A DNA stretch of 64,000 nt from Aliarcobacter cryaerophilus ATCC 43158 (GTDB lineage: Bacteria > Campylobacterota > Campylobacteria > Campylobacterales > Arcobacteraceae), in the NCBI RefSeq assembly GCF_003660105.1, contig NZ_CP032823.1, forward strand, positions 806,001-870,000, read 5' to 3'. Both the position numbers and the translations under genes were made by a program. Within the stretch, counting starts at the first letter, position 1. Each line of letters begins with the position of its first letter. This document shows, one piece after another, positions 36,587 through 45,463 of the stretch. The notes beneath the pieces were generated by a model. It made no database searches. It was not told the origin of the DNA and was given only the letters and a program-made list of their open reading frames with translations.

Positions 36587-37821
36587 TTTGTTCTAACTTG
36601 TCCTTGTCCGTAAATTTTGTATTTAAATGTTGTTAAATCATTTATTCCCATAGGTCCTCTTGAGTGAAGTTTATTTGTAGAAATTCCAACTTCAGCACCA
36701 AGACCAAACTCTCCACCATCTGTAAATCTAGTACTCGCATTTGCATATACACAAGCTGCATCAACTTCATTTAAAAATTTATTTATTGCAGTATAGTTTT
36801 CACTTAAAATTGCTTCAGAGTGTCCTGAACCATGTTTTGATATATGCTCTATTGCTTCATTTAGGTTTTCTACAACTTTGATATTTAAAATATTTTCTAA
36901 ATACTCAATATAAAAATCTTCCTCTTTTGCTGGAGCAATTTTTATATACTCTAAAGTTTTTGGACAACCTTTTAAAATAGTTCCATAAGTGCTAAGCTCT
37001 TCTTGAATTCCTGTTAAAATATAAGGAGCTATATCTTTGTGAACTAAAAGAGTTTCTAATGAGTTACAAGCACTTGGTCTTTGACATTTTGCATTTATTA
37101 CAATATTTATAGATTTTGTTGCATTTGCATCTTTATCTATAAAAGTATGACAAACTCCTTTGTCATGTTTGATTACAGGTATACTAGAGTTTTGAGTGAT
37201 AAATTTAATTAAAGCTTCACCGCCTCTTGGAACTATTAAATCTACATATTTATCTTCAACAATCAATTTTGCAACACCTTCCCTGCTACTATCAGGAAGC
37301 AAAGAAACTATCTCTTTTGGAAGATTATTTTTTTCTAAAACATCTTGTATTATTTTAGCTATTGCTTTGTTTGAGTTTTCAGCTTCTTTTCCACCTTTTA
37401 AAACACAAACATTTCCACTTTTAAAACAAAGTGCTGCTGTATCGCTTGTTACATTTGGACGACTCTCATAAATAATAGCAATAACACCAATTGGAATAGA
37501 TACTTTTTGAATATTTAAGTTATCTTTAGTAAGCCAACCATCTAAAATCCTTCCAACTGGTTCTGTTTGAGAAGCAATTTGTCGTATAGCATTTGCCATA
37601 TCTTGAATTCTGCTATCGTTTAAGTATAATCTATCTTGCATTGCAGAGCTTAAATCAAGCTGCTTTGCTAGTTTCATATCTTTTATATTTTCTTCAATAA
37701 TTAAAAATGAGTTCTCTTCAAGTGCATCCGCAAATTGTAGAAGGGTTTGGTTTTTTATAGCTGTGCTAAGAGTTGCTACAACACGACTGCTTTGTTTTGC
37801 TTTTTGTAGAAATTCTTTCAT
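36583..37821 (-). CDS. proA: Glutamate-5-semialdehyde dehydrogenase (gamma-glutamyl phosphate reductase)
   Basis: Second step of proline synthesis: NADPH reduction of gamma-glutamyl phosphate. The 412 residues show the aldehyde dehydrogenase-type fold with VIYESRPNVTSDTAALC, LKGGKEAENSN, the catalytic Cys in NAKCQRPSACNSLE, and ANASTRFTDGGEFGLGAEVGIST near the C-terminus. Length is normal. It is joined to the GH17 gene, an unusual partner. Confidence 0.97.
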   Translation of the reverse strand: MKEFLQKAKQSSRVVATLSTAIKNQTLLQFADALEENSFLIIEENIKDMKLAKQLDLSSAMQDRLYLNDSRIQDMANAIRQIASQTEPVGRILDGWLTKDNLNIQKVSIPIGVIAIIYESRPNVTSDTAALCFKSGNVCVLKGGKEAENSNKAIAKIIQDVLEKNNLPKEIVSLLPDSSREGVAKLIVEDKYVDLIVPRGGEALIKFITQNSSIPVIKHDKGVCHTFIDKDANATKSINIVINAKCQRPSACNSLETLLVHKDIAPYILTGIQEELSTYGTILKGCPKTLEYIKIAPAKEEDFYIEYLENILNIKVVENLNEAIEHISKHGSGHSEAILSENYTAINKFLNEVDAACVYANASTRFTDGGEFGLGAEVGISTNKLHSRGPMGINDLTTFKYKIYGQGQVRTK

Positions 37822-37880
37822 AGATTTTTCCTAAAAATTTTGTGTAAATATACTAAAATTTGGCTTTGTATAGGCTTTGT

Positions 37881-38633
37881 TTATAAAATGTGATTTATAG
37901 GTCCATTTCCTCTTCCAAAATTTGGAGCATTTTTTATAGCTTTGTAGATATATTTTTTTGATTTTTTTATACTTTTACAAAGAGATTTGTCTCTTGCAAG
38001 AAGCGAAGCAATAGAAGCACTAAAACTGCAACCTGTTCCATGAGTATTTGAAATATCAGCTTTTTTACCTTTGAATATCTTAATTTTCCCATTTTTTTTC
38101 AACAAAACATCTACTGTTTGATTATAACTTTTTATTATATTTTTAAAGATAATATTAGTTGGAATATCTTTTAGACTTTTTATATCATTTATATTTTTTA
38201 CACCAAAAAAAAGTTCAGCTTCTAAGCTATTTGGTGTTATTAAATAAGCATATTTAAAGTTTGATTTTAAACTATTTATAGCCTCATCATCAAGAAGTTT
38301 TGAACCAGCTCTTGAAATAGCAACAGGATCTAAAACTATTGGTATATTTAACTCTTTTATAGTTTCAAAAACTTCAAGAATCAGTTCTTTTGAGCTTAAC
38401 ATTCCTATTTTTATACAATTTACTTTAAAATCTTCTATTATAGATTTTATCTGTTTTGCTACAAATTTTGGTTCTAAAACAACTACATCACTAACACCCA
38501 AAGTATTTTGTACTGTAACTGCTGTAATTGCTGTTGTCATAAAAACTTTGTGATAAAATCCACTTTTTATGTCAGCTTGAATACCAGCTCCACCACTACT
38601 ATCACTTCCTGCAATACTTAAAACTATTTTCAT
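37881..38633 (-). CDS. thiD: Hydroxymethylpyrimidine (phosphate) kinase
   Basis: A 250-residue ribokinase-fold enzyme phosphorylating HMP and HMP-P for thiamine synthesis. N-terminal IAGSDSSGGAGIQADIK, middle IKIGMLSS and VLDPVAISRAG, and the anion-hole motif NTHGTGCSFSASIAS are all typical. No other thiamine gene is adjacent, and I see no TPP riboswitch in the short upstream gap. Confidence 0.95.
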   Translation of the reverse strand: MKIVLSIAGSDSSGGAGIQADIKSGFYHKVFMTTAITAVTVQNTLGVSDVVVLEPKFVAKQIKSIIEDFKVNCIKIGMLSSKELILEVFETIKELNIPIVLDPVAISRAGSKLLDDEAINSLKSNFKYAYLITPNSLEAELFFGVKNINDIKSLKDIPTNIIFKNIIKSYNQTVDVLLKKNGKIKIFKGKKADISNTHGTGCSFSASIASLLARDKSLCKSIKKSKKYIYKAIKNAPNFGRGNGPINHIL

Positions 38634-38719
38634 ATTTTCCCTTAAAATCTAAAATATGTTAAGTATAATTAAAAAAAGGTTAAAATGCTCCCATAAATTG
38701 CTAATAAATAGGAAAATAG

Positions 38720-39034
38720 ATGAAAATCAAAGATATTTTAAAATCAAAATCAAAAGAGCTTGTAGATATAGCAAGTGAAAATACAACAAAGCTTTTTGAC
38801 TATCCAAAAATAAAAAGCAAACAGCTAAAAGATATGATAAATTTAAAGATTAGAGAAAAAGCAATAATAGCAACAAAAGCTAGATTAATAGAAAATAGTA
38901 AAAATATAAATGATTTTAGCGATGAAGATTTAGAGATAATTATTGCTGATGAAGAGAGAAAAATAGTTGATGATTTAAAAACAAAATCCCTAGTTGTAGC
39001 TCTTGCGGCTTTGGGTATCAACTTTTTTGTGTAA
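38720..39034 (+). CDS. Hypothetical small protein
   Basis: A 104-residue Lys/Ile-rich helical protein ending in a hydrophobic segment (LVVALAALGINFFV) that could be a membrane anchor or buried helix. No family is recognised. It lies divergently from thiD and nine bases before the next small gene, so the two are likely one operon. Confidence 0.65.
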   Translation: MKIKDILKSKSKELVDIASENTTKLFDYPKIKSKQLKDMINLKIREKAIIATKARLIENSKNINDFSDEDLEIIIADEERKIVDDLKTKSLVVALAALGINFFV

Positions 39035-39043
39035 GGATAACAA

Positions 39044-39424
39044 ATGTTTAAACAAGTGAAATCAGCTCTTTTTTGGTACTACTTATATAAGTTTAGAAAA
39101 AGAGCTATTTTTATCTTTTTTCTTCTTTTAGTAGCACTATTTTCTGGATTTATATATGGTGATGTTGTTGAATATTTAAAACTTACACAAAATATTGAAT
39201 ATTTAAAATATGTTTTAGCTTTAAAATGGTTTATAATCATATTCAATTTTTTACTATCTATTTACTTAATTTTAACACTTTTTAAAAATAGTACAAATGA
39301 TGAAAAGAGTAATATAAAAAAAGAGAAATTTGAAATTAAAAATAGTTTTACTCAAAGAGAGACTGAACTTTTAAATAAGAAAAAACTTACAAATAAAGCA
39401 GAAAATATAATAAAAAATAACTAA
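39044..39424 (+). CDS. Hypothetical two-helix membrane protein
   Basis: A 126-residue protein with two membrane segments (about 20-38, AIFIFFLLLVALFSGFIYG, and about 66-86, WFIIIFNFLLSIYLILTLF) and a charged C-terminal tail of about 40 residues. No family is recognised. It follows the preceding small gene closely. Confidence 0.68.
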   Translation: MFKQVKSALFWYYLYKFRKRAIFIFFLLLVALFSGFIYGDVVEYLKLTQNIEYLKYVLALKWFIIIFNFLLSIYLILTLFKNSTNDEKSNIKKEKFEIKNSFTQRETELLNKKKLTNKAENIIKNN

Positions 39425-39462
39425 AAGCTATTTTTTATTTTAAAACTAAAAAATAATAGCTT
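39425..39462 (+). terminator. Weak terminator-like hairpin
   Basis: aagctatt (39425-39432) pairs with aatagctt (39455-39462), with further A/T pairing inside, directly after the stop of the membrane protein gene; the following T-tract is poor. The rest of 39463-39582 holds no gene. Confidence 0.4.
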
Positions 39463-39582
39463 AATTTTGTCTTAAAATAAGTTTTTTAATCTCAATTATA
39501 TTTTAATATGTCACAATACAAAAAAATTATCTTTTTATCTTTTTTTAAAAATATAGAAAGCTTTAAAATGAAATGAGTATAA

Positions 39583-40155
39583 ATGAGAGTGGTTGTAGGT
39601 ATAATAACTGATAATAAAGAAATATTATTATTAAAAAAGAATAATCCAGATTGGCAAAAAGGATTATACAATGGAATTGGTGGAAAAGTTGAATTAAATA
39701 CAACTCCACTTGAAACAATAATAAGAAAATCTGAAGAGGAGTTAGGCGTAAATATTTCAAATTGGAGAGAATTAGATAGTGAAATGTCATCAAGTGGCGT
39801 TGAGATTGTATATTTTTTGACTATCTTAAATGAAGGTGAGATAAAAAAACTACAAAGTCAAACAGATGAAAGATCAGAACTATTTTTAATAAATAATCTT
39901 CCTAAAAATATTCTTCAAGATTTAAAAGTTCAAATAGATAGAGAATTTCTTAAACCCAAAAAAAAGATGAATAGAAAAACAAAATTGCTTATTTATATTT
40001 TCATTCCTATTTTTATTATTTTACTCTCTTTAATGATTGTAGGAAAAGTTAAAACTGGAAGTTTTTTCTACTATCTTACAGATAAAAAAGAGGATATAGA
40101 TAAAGATAAATCAATAGAATTTATAAAAGGTTTCAATTCAAAGTTGTTTGGGTAA
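39583..40155 (+). CDS. Nudix hydrolase-like protein with C-terminal membrane helix
   Basis: A 190-residue protein. Residues 1-125 are a Nudix fold (VVVGIITDNKEILLLKK, NGIGGKVELN). The Nudix box is partly degenerate: of Gx5Ex7REUxEExGU, the first Glu is Thr and RE is RK, while the metal-binding EE of SEEELGV remains. A membrane helix (about 134-155, LLIYIFIPIFIILLSLMIVG) and a short charged tail follow, unusual for the family. It could hydrolyse a nucleoside diphosphate derivative at the membrane, or be a binding-only relative. The ribosome site is weak. Confidence 0.75.
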   Translation: MRVVVGIITDNKEILLLKKNNPDWQKGLYNGIGGKVELNTTPLETIIRKSEEELGVNISNWRELDSEMSSSGVEIVYFLTILNEGEIKKLQSQTDERSELFLINNLPKNILQDLKVQIDREFLKPKKKMNRKTKLLIYIFIPIFIILLSLMIVGKVKTGSFFYYLTDKKEDIDKDKSIEFIKGFNSKLFG

Positions 40156-40159
40156 TAAT

Positions 40160-40798
40160 TCATAATAATTTTTCAAGCTCGTCTAGGTTATTTATAAAAA
40201 AATCTGCTTTTTTAAAATCTTGATTTATTGTAAACTCATTTTTTACAACAATACAATCAAGATTTGCTCTTTTTGCACTCTCTAATCCTCTTTGAGAATC
40301 CTCTACAACTATTGCTTCAAAAGGTTTTGAACAAAACTTTTCTAAACCTTTTAGATATGGTTCTGGATTTGGTTTTGCTTTTGCATAATCTTCAACACAA
40401 AGTACAAAATCCATAAAATCAGTGATTCCTCTATTTTTGTGAATTAACTCAAAATCAACTCTTCTTGAAGTTGTTATTATTGCCATTTTATATTTTTTTG
40501 ATAGATTTTTTAAAATATCTTTTACTTTTGGTATATTTATATCTTTTGTTTGTAAAAACTCTTGATAAAAACCATCTCTTAGATTTCTATGTTTTTCTAT
40601 AATATCTTTTTCAATATTATGAAGAAGTGCTAGTTCAAAAGCACTTCCGCCTTTTACCATAATATTTTGATAAAAATCCATCTCAAGATTTAATCCTAAA
40701 AGAGCAAGAGATTTTTTATTTGCTTCAAAGTACCATTTTTCAGTTTCAACTAAAACACCATCATTATCAAAAAGAATATATTTTTTTAAATTTTTCAT
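40160..40798 (-). CDS. HAD-superfamily phosphatase (beta-phosphoglucomutase/GPH type)
   Basis: A 212-residue HAD hydrolase. Motif I is LFDNDGVLVETE (nucleophile Asp and general acid Asp two later), motif II IITTSRR, motif III KPNPEPYLKG and motif IV VVEDSQRGLESA. The helical cap is inserted after motif I, as in sugar-phosphate phosphatases. The substrate is unknown. ATG 40798 is chosen, with AAAGG upstream; TTG two codons earlier is too close. It is convergent with the Nudix gene. Confidence 0.88.
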   Translation of the reverse strand: MKNLKKYILFDNDGVLVETEKWYFEANKKSLALLGLNLEMDFYQNIMVKGGSAFELALLHNIEKDIIEKHRNLRDGFYQEFLQTKDINIPKVKDILKNLSKKYKMAIITTSRRVDFELIHKNRGITDFMDFVLCVEDYAKAKPNPEPYLKGLEKFCSKPFEAIVVEDSQRGLESAKRANLDCIVVKNEFTINQDFKKADFFINNLDELEKLL

Positions 40799-40825
40799 AT
40801 ACAACCTTTAAAAAAGAGAATAAAA

Positions 40826-40851
40826 AAAGGAAGCTGTTTAAAGCTTCCTTT
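40826..40851 (-). terminator. Intrinsic terminator of the mla/RND/LOG operon
   Basis: A 10-bp stem (aaaggaagct / agcttccttt) with a six-base loop is followed, on the minus strand, by seven T. It lies downstream of the LOG gene and upstream of the HAD gene, so it ends the operon or attenuates read-through into the HAD gene. Confidence 0.88.
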
Positions 40852-40883
40852 GTTTTTATAGGAGGAGAAAAAGTTAAAATTAA

Positions 40884-40913
40884 TTAACTTACGAAAGAAT
40901 TATATAAATTCAT
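40884..40913 (-). CDS. Candidate nine-codon mini-ORF
   Basis: ATG followed by eight codons and TAA (peptide MNLYNSFVS), with AAGAGG exactly six bases before the ATG and a terminator starting 32 bases after the stop. It could be a leader peptide, a tiny protein or chance. The peptide has no repeated amino acid as in classical attenuators. Confidence 0.3.
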   Translation of the reverse strand: MNLYNSFVS

Positions 40914-40968
40914 AATTAACCTCTTATAAATACAAAATTAATAAATAGTAAATAAGAGCAATATTATC

Positions 40969-41532
40969 TTATTTGTCCCATTTTGCTTTTGGAGCTTCAT
41001 AATTTTTTATTTTCTCTATAATTTCATCAATATTATCACTAACAATCAACATATCAACAAATCTTCTATCCATAAAACCACTATTTGCACAAGAGTAGAA
41101 AAATTCAATTAATTTATCATAATATCCGTTTATGTTTACAAAAGCGCAAGGTTTCTTATGATAACCAATTTGTGAAGAAGCTATAACATCAATAATCTCT
41201 TCAAATGTTCCATAACCACCTGGAAGAGCTATAAAAGCATCACTTAGTTCTTCCATTTTTGCTTTTCTCTCTCTCATACTATTTACTTTATAGATTTTTG
41301 AAATATTTGTATTTTCAAGTTCTTTTCCAACTAAATCAAAAGTTATTACACCTGTTACTTTGTTTCCTAAACTTAAAGATTTATTTGAGATAACTCCCAT
41401 TAATCCTTGTTTTGAACCACCATAAACAATATTTATATTGTTTTTATATAATTTTTCTGCAAGTTCTATAGTTTTTTCTTCATATATTTTACTATTTCCA
41501 AAAGCAGAACCGCAATAAATTGCTACATTCAT
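40969..41532 (-). CDS. LOG-family protein (nucleoside 5'-monophosphate phosphoribohydrolase type)
   Basis: A 187-residue Rossmann-like protein with the family motif PGGYGTFEEI and the preceding arginine segment MRERKAKMEEL. The N-terminus (YCGSAFGNSKIYEE) and GGSKQGLMG are also typical. LOG enzymes release the base from nucleoside monophosphates; in plants they activate cytokinins, in bacteria the role is often purine salvage or unknown. Its ATG overlaps the RND gene stop by four bases. Confidence 0.9.
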   Translation of the reverse strand: MNVAIYCGSAFGNSKIYEEKTIELAEKLYKNNINIVYGGSKQGLMGVISNKSLSLGNKVTGVITFDLVGKELENTNISKIYKVNSMRERKAKMEELSDAFIALPGGYGTFEEIIDVIASSQIGYHKKPCAFVNINGYYDKLIEFFYSCANSGFMDRRFVDMLIVSDNIDEIIEKIKNYEAPKAKWDK

Positions 41533-44018
41533 AAGCTATCCTCCTCATTTTTTGTTTTAAATGGTTTAAATATAAATATCAATCTTGGAAGTAAAATAAG
41601 ATTTGCTATTAAAACACTAATCATTACAACTGCTGTTAGAAGTCCAAAATATATAGTTGGAACTAGATTTGAAAGCATAAGTATTGAAAATCCAATAACA
41701 ACAATAATAGTCGTATGATACATAGGATGACCAACTGTATTTATTGCTTTATTTATTGCTATTTTATAGTTTCCATGGCTTTGTTTATACTCAAAATCAA
41801 ATCTATGCATAAAATGAATAGTATCATCAACAGCAATTCCTAAAGCAATAGCAGCAATTGTAATAGTCATAATATCTAGTGGAATAAAAAGCCAACCCAT
41901 AATCCCAAAAACAAGAGAAATAGGAATTAGATTTGTAATTAAAGCTATTAAAGCCATTTTTATATTTTTAAAAAGTATTAAAAACATAATTCCTAAAACA
42001 AAAATAGAAGCTCCAGCAGTTGAAATTTGAGACTCAAATAGCGATTGAAGCATATTGTTGTACAAAATCATAAGGTTTGTAAGTCTAAAAGTTGTATCTT
42101 TGTTTGTGATAATTTCTTCTAAATCTTTATTAATTTTTTTGATAAGCTCATTTCTTCTTAATTCATCATTTGAATCAATTATTCTCATACTAATTCTAGC
42201 TTCGTTAGCTTCAATATTTACAAAAGGGCTTAATATGAGTTTTTTATAATCTTCTGGAAGTTGATTGTAAATAAGTGCTAGAGTTATTCCATCTAAATCT
42301 CTATTGTCATTTAAAGTTTTTCCAATTTTAAGTAAAGTTGCTAAAGATTGAACTTTTCCAACCTCTGGAATATTATCAAGATAATCATGTACTTTTGTGA
42401 TTAATTCCATTTTATCTTGTGAAAACCAATATTGTTTATCATCGTTTTTTAATATAAACTCATTTTCAAAATTATCAAAATCACTATTTTCTTCTATTTT
42501 TACTATATTTTTATCTTCTTTAAATTTTATAATAATATCAAGAGGAGTAGTTCCTCCTAGATTTTCATCAATTACTTTCATACCTTTATAAATCTCTGTA
42601 TTTGATTTGAAATAGTTTATAAAAGAGTTCTCAACAAAAATTTTTGAACTTCCAATAATAGAAAAAACTGTAGTTAAAATTGCTATGATAATTATAATTT
42701 TTCCACGATAAATTATAATATTTGGTAGTTTTTGTATAAAAGATATTCTTTTTTCTTTTTTTTCAACTTCTTCTTTTTTTCCAATAAGTAGCAAAAAAAT
42801 TGGAAAATATATAAAAGTTAAAACCAAAGAAACCAAAATCCCAACACTCATCATAAGTCCTAGATTTATAACAGGTTCAATATTTGATAAAACCAAAGAT
42901 GAAAATCCAACAACTGTAGTAATGATTGCAAAAAAAGATGGAATTATTTTTGATAAAACTGTATTTATAATTAGCTTATATTGACTTGCATTTTTGTATT
43001 TAAAGTATAGTTCTTTGTATCTCTCAACTAAGTGAACAACCATGGACATTGTTATTATTAGTTGCAATGCAACAAAATTTGAAGATATTACTGTAACTTC
43101 CCAAGAGAATATTCCTAAAATACCAGAAGTACTTAATATTGATATAAAACAGATAAATAAAACTATAAAAACCCATCTAAAGCTTCTAAAAATATAGTAT
43201 AAGATAAAAATAAAAATAAAAACAAGACTAACACCATAAATCAATAAATCATTTTTTACAAAATGCACAGCATCGTTAGCTATCATGCTAACTCCACCTA
43301 AGAATATTTTTGCATCTCCTTCATAGTTTTTGATAATATTTCTTATCTCTTCAATGTTTTTGCTATCTTTTACTCTTGAATTAGCTCTATACTCTTTAAA
43401 TTCTAAGTTATTTTTTTCTAACTCTTCTTTTTCATTTTCACTTAAATCTTTAATATTTTGTTTTTGTAAAAGATTTTCTCTTTTTGCAATAAATTCAAAA
43501 TATTTTTCATCATCTTTTAGATGAAGTATCAAAGCAGTTGTTTTAAAATCTGAACTCACAAGAGCATTTTTGTACAAAGGAGAGTTTAAAAACTCTTTTT
43601 CAACTAAAGATTTATCAAACTCTTTTGAACTTAAACTATCAACTCCTGCAACTAAGTCTGAAATAGGGCGGATTGGGGATTGAAGAAGTGGAACAGTAAG
43701 GATTGAATCAACTTTTTCAATATTTTCAACTTTAGCAAAATCATCAGAAATATTTTTTATAATCTTTAAAGTTTCATCATCCAAAAGATTCTTTTTTGGA
43801 CTAAAAGTAACTATCAAAAAATTTGAGCTTTCATATTTTTTAAAACTCTCTCTAAAAAACTTTAAATCCTCATCATCTTCAAGAAGTAGTGTTTCTGCAC
43901 TTGCATCTATTTGCATATCTTTTGCATTGTAAGATAAGTATCCCACAAAAAGTGAAGATACTATCAAAAATAAAAAAGGATACTTAAAAATCAAAGTATC
44001 ATAGATTTTTTTATACAT
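41529..44018 (-). CDS. RND/MMPL-family transporter linked to MlaA and MlaC
   Basis: An 829-residue membrane protein with the RND topology: one helix near 13-30, a large periplasmic domain, five or six helices (about 245-410), a second periplasmic domain and the final helices (about 640-815). The helix motifs GIAVDDTIHFMHRF and MSMVVHLVERY resemble those of MMPL/HpnN-type lipid exporters. It follows mlaC by three bases, and the same trio is known in Campylobacter. It probably moves lipid or lipid-bound MlaC cargo using the proton gradient (inference). Confidence 0.85.
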   Translation of the reverse strand: MYKKIYDTLIFKYPFLFLIVSSLFVGYLSYNAKDMQIDASAETLLLEDDEDLKFFRESFKKYESSNFLIVTFSPKKNLLDDETLKIIKNISDDFAKVENIEKVDSILTVPLLQSPIRPISDLVAGVDSLSSKEFDKSLVEKEFLNSPLYKNALVSSDFKTTALILHLKDDEKYFEFIAKRENLLQKQNIKDLSENEKEELEKNNLEFKEYRANSRVKDSKNIEEIRNIIKNYEGDAKIFLGGVSMIANDAVHFVKNDLLIYGVSLVFIFIFILYYIFRSFRWVFIVLFICFISILSTSGILGIFSWEVTVISSNFVALQLIITMSMVVHLVERYKELYFKYKNASQYKLIINTVLSKIIPSFFAIITTVVGFSSLVLSNIEPVINLGLMMSVGILVSLVLTFIYFPIFLLLIGKKEEVEKKEKRISFIQKLPNIIIYRGKIIIIIAILTTVFSIIGSSKIFVENSFINYFKSNTEIYKGMKVIDENLGGTTPLDIIIKFKEDKNIVKIEENSDFDNFENEFILKNDDKQYWFSQDKMELITKVHDYLDNIPEVGKVQSLATLLKIGKTLNDNRDLDGITLALIYNQLPEDYKKLILSPFVNIEANEARISMRIIDSNDELRRNELIKKINKDLEEIITNKDTTFRLTNLMILYNNMLQSLFESQISTAGASIFVLGIMFLILFKNIKMALIALITNLIPISLVFGIMGWLFIPLDIMTITIAAIALGIAVDDTIHFMHRFDFEYKQSHGNYKIAINKAINTVGHPMYHTTIIVVIGFSILMLSNLVPTIYFGLLTAVVMISVLIANLILLPRLIFIFKPFKTKNEEDSL

Positions 44019-44021
44019 AAA

Positions 44022-44612
44022 CTACTGATTTTTAAACTGTTTAAACATTTCGTCAAAAGATTTCTCTTTTAGAAGTCCAGCAAATTGTTGTCTATAAGTT
44101 TGTATAATACTAACACCTATTAAATCAATATCGTATATAAACCATTCACCATTTTTTTCATAAAAATTGTAGTTTATACTATAATTTCCCTCTTTTCCTA
44201 CAAGCTCAGTTTTTAGTTGAAGTCTTGTATTATTATATGGTTCAAGAGTTAAGATTTTTACTTTTTGATCATTATAAAGTTCTAGTTTATCACTATAAGA
44301 TTTTTTTATTTTATCTTCAAATACTTCACTAAACTCTTTTTGTTTTGCTTCATCTATGCTATTCCAAGCATCTTTTCCAAGAGCTATTTTTGCCATAAGA
44401 TCAAAATCAAAAGTATCACCTACAATAGTAATAACTTCTTTTTTCATCTCCTCTTTTGACAAACTTTTATTTTTTAAAACTAACAATACATTGTCAATTT
44501 TACTCTCCATGTGAGCTTTTATATCATCTTTTTGAATTCCATAACTACTTGAAGTTATTGTTAATAAAATTATTAAAAGTTTTAATAAACTATTTTTAAA
44601 TATATTACTCAT
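44022..44612 (-). CDS. mlaC: MlaC/Ttg2D-family periplasmic phospholipid-binding protein
   Basis: A 196-residue exported protein: signal peptide about 1-24 (LLIILLTITSSSYG), then the MlaC fold with DTFDFDLMAKIALGKDAWN, FSEVFEDKIKKSYSDKLELY, and the late segment EWFIYDIDLIGVSIIQTYRQQF, which is highly characteristic. It ferries phospholipid between the membranes. It overlaps mlaA by eight bases and precedes the RND gene. Confidence 0.92.
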   Translation of the reverse strand: MSNIFKNSLLKLLIILLTITSSSYGIQKDDIKAHMESKIDNVLLVLKNKSLSKEEMKKEVITIVGDTFDFDLMAKIALGKDAWNSIDEAKQKEFSEVFEDKIKKSYSDKLELYNDQKVKILTLEPYNNTRLQLKTELVGKEGNYSINYNFYEKNGEWFIYDIDLIGVSIIQTYRQQFAGLLKEKSFDEMFKQFKNQ

Positions 44613-45339
44613 TTATTTCTCTTTCTCTTTTTTGATTGTAAGCATCTCTTAAATATGGATATAAATCAATAGCATCTTTTTTAATAATTTCATACATATT
44701 AGGATTAAAAGAGTACTCATTTACTTTATACAATACGTCTATACCAAACTCTTGTAGAGCATTTTGTGGGATTTTATAAGGTATGGTGTTATGCCCTAAT
44801 TGACTTGTAGGTGCTAAAATCAAATCAACACCAAGACCTAATATATCTCTAGGATTTGAAGGTCCTAAAAGTGGTAAAACTATATGAAAACCTTGACCAA
44901 CTCCCCAATATCCTAAAGTTTGTCCAAAATCTTCTCTATAAATTTTCATACCTAAAGTATTTGTTGCTTGATCCATAAATCCACCAAAACCCCAAATAGT
45001 ATTTACTAAAAATCTTCCTACTTCTTTTCCTGCATTCTCAAATTTAAACTGTAAAAGATTATTTACAAATCTAATAGGAAAAAATAGGTTTGTGAAAAAA
45101 TTATTTATACCAGTTCTTGCAACTTCTGGTACAACATAGGCATAACCTTTTGCTGTTGGCGTTAGAACATAAGTATAAAAACTATCATTAAAAGATGTGA
45201 TAACTCTGTTGTAACCACTTAGTGGGTCAAAAACCACACTGTTTGTTGGTTTAAACTCATTTTCTAAATCTTCAGGAAAATTTCCCTCATCAGCAAAGCA
45301 AAAAATTGATAATAATAATGTAAATAATACTTTTCTCAA
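44605..45339 (-). CDS. mlaA: MlaA/VacJ-family outer membrane protein
   Basis: A 244-residue protein that removes misplaced phospholipid from the outer leaflet. Motifs are DPLSGYNRVITSFND, RFLVNTIWGFGGFMDQAT, EDFGQTLGYWGVGQG and VLPLLGPSNPRD. The N-terminus has a signal peptide (VLFTLLLSIFCFA); the Cys is not in a canonical lipobox, so it may be a soluble or atypically anchored form, unlike the E. coli lipoprotein. First gene of the mlaA-mlaC-RND-LOG operon. Confidence 0.92.
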   Translation of the reverse strand: MRKVLFTLLLSIFCFADEGNFPEDLENEFKPTNSVVFDPLSGYNRVITSFNDSFYTYVLTPTAKGYAYVVPEVARTGINNFFTNLFFPIRFVNNLLQFKFENAGKEVGRFLVNTIWGFGGFMDQATNTLGMKIYREDFGQTLGYWGVGQGFHIVLPLLGPSNPRDILGLGVDLILAPTSQLGHNTIPYKIPQNALQEFGIDVLYKVNEYSFNPNMYEIIKKDAIDLYPYLRDAYNQKREREINE

Positions 45340-45463
45340 AAATGTCCTTTTAAAATAAAAATAAAATTGTATCCAAAGTTTATAAAGAGAAAACTTTAAC
45401 TATTTTATTAATCTACTTTTAGGTACAATATTTCCTAAAAAATATTAATTTATGGAGTTTTTT

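Noticed and set aside
38634-38719. TPP riboswitch upstream of thiD
   Set aside because: The gap is about 85 bases and shows no CTGAGA-like core or pairing; the gene appears to be without one.
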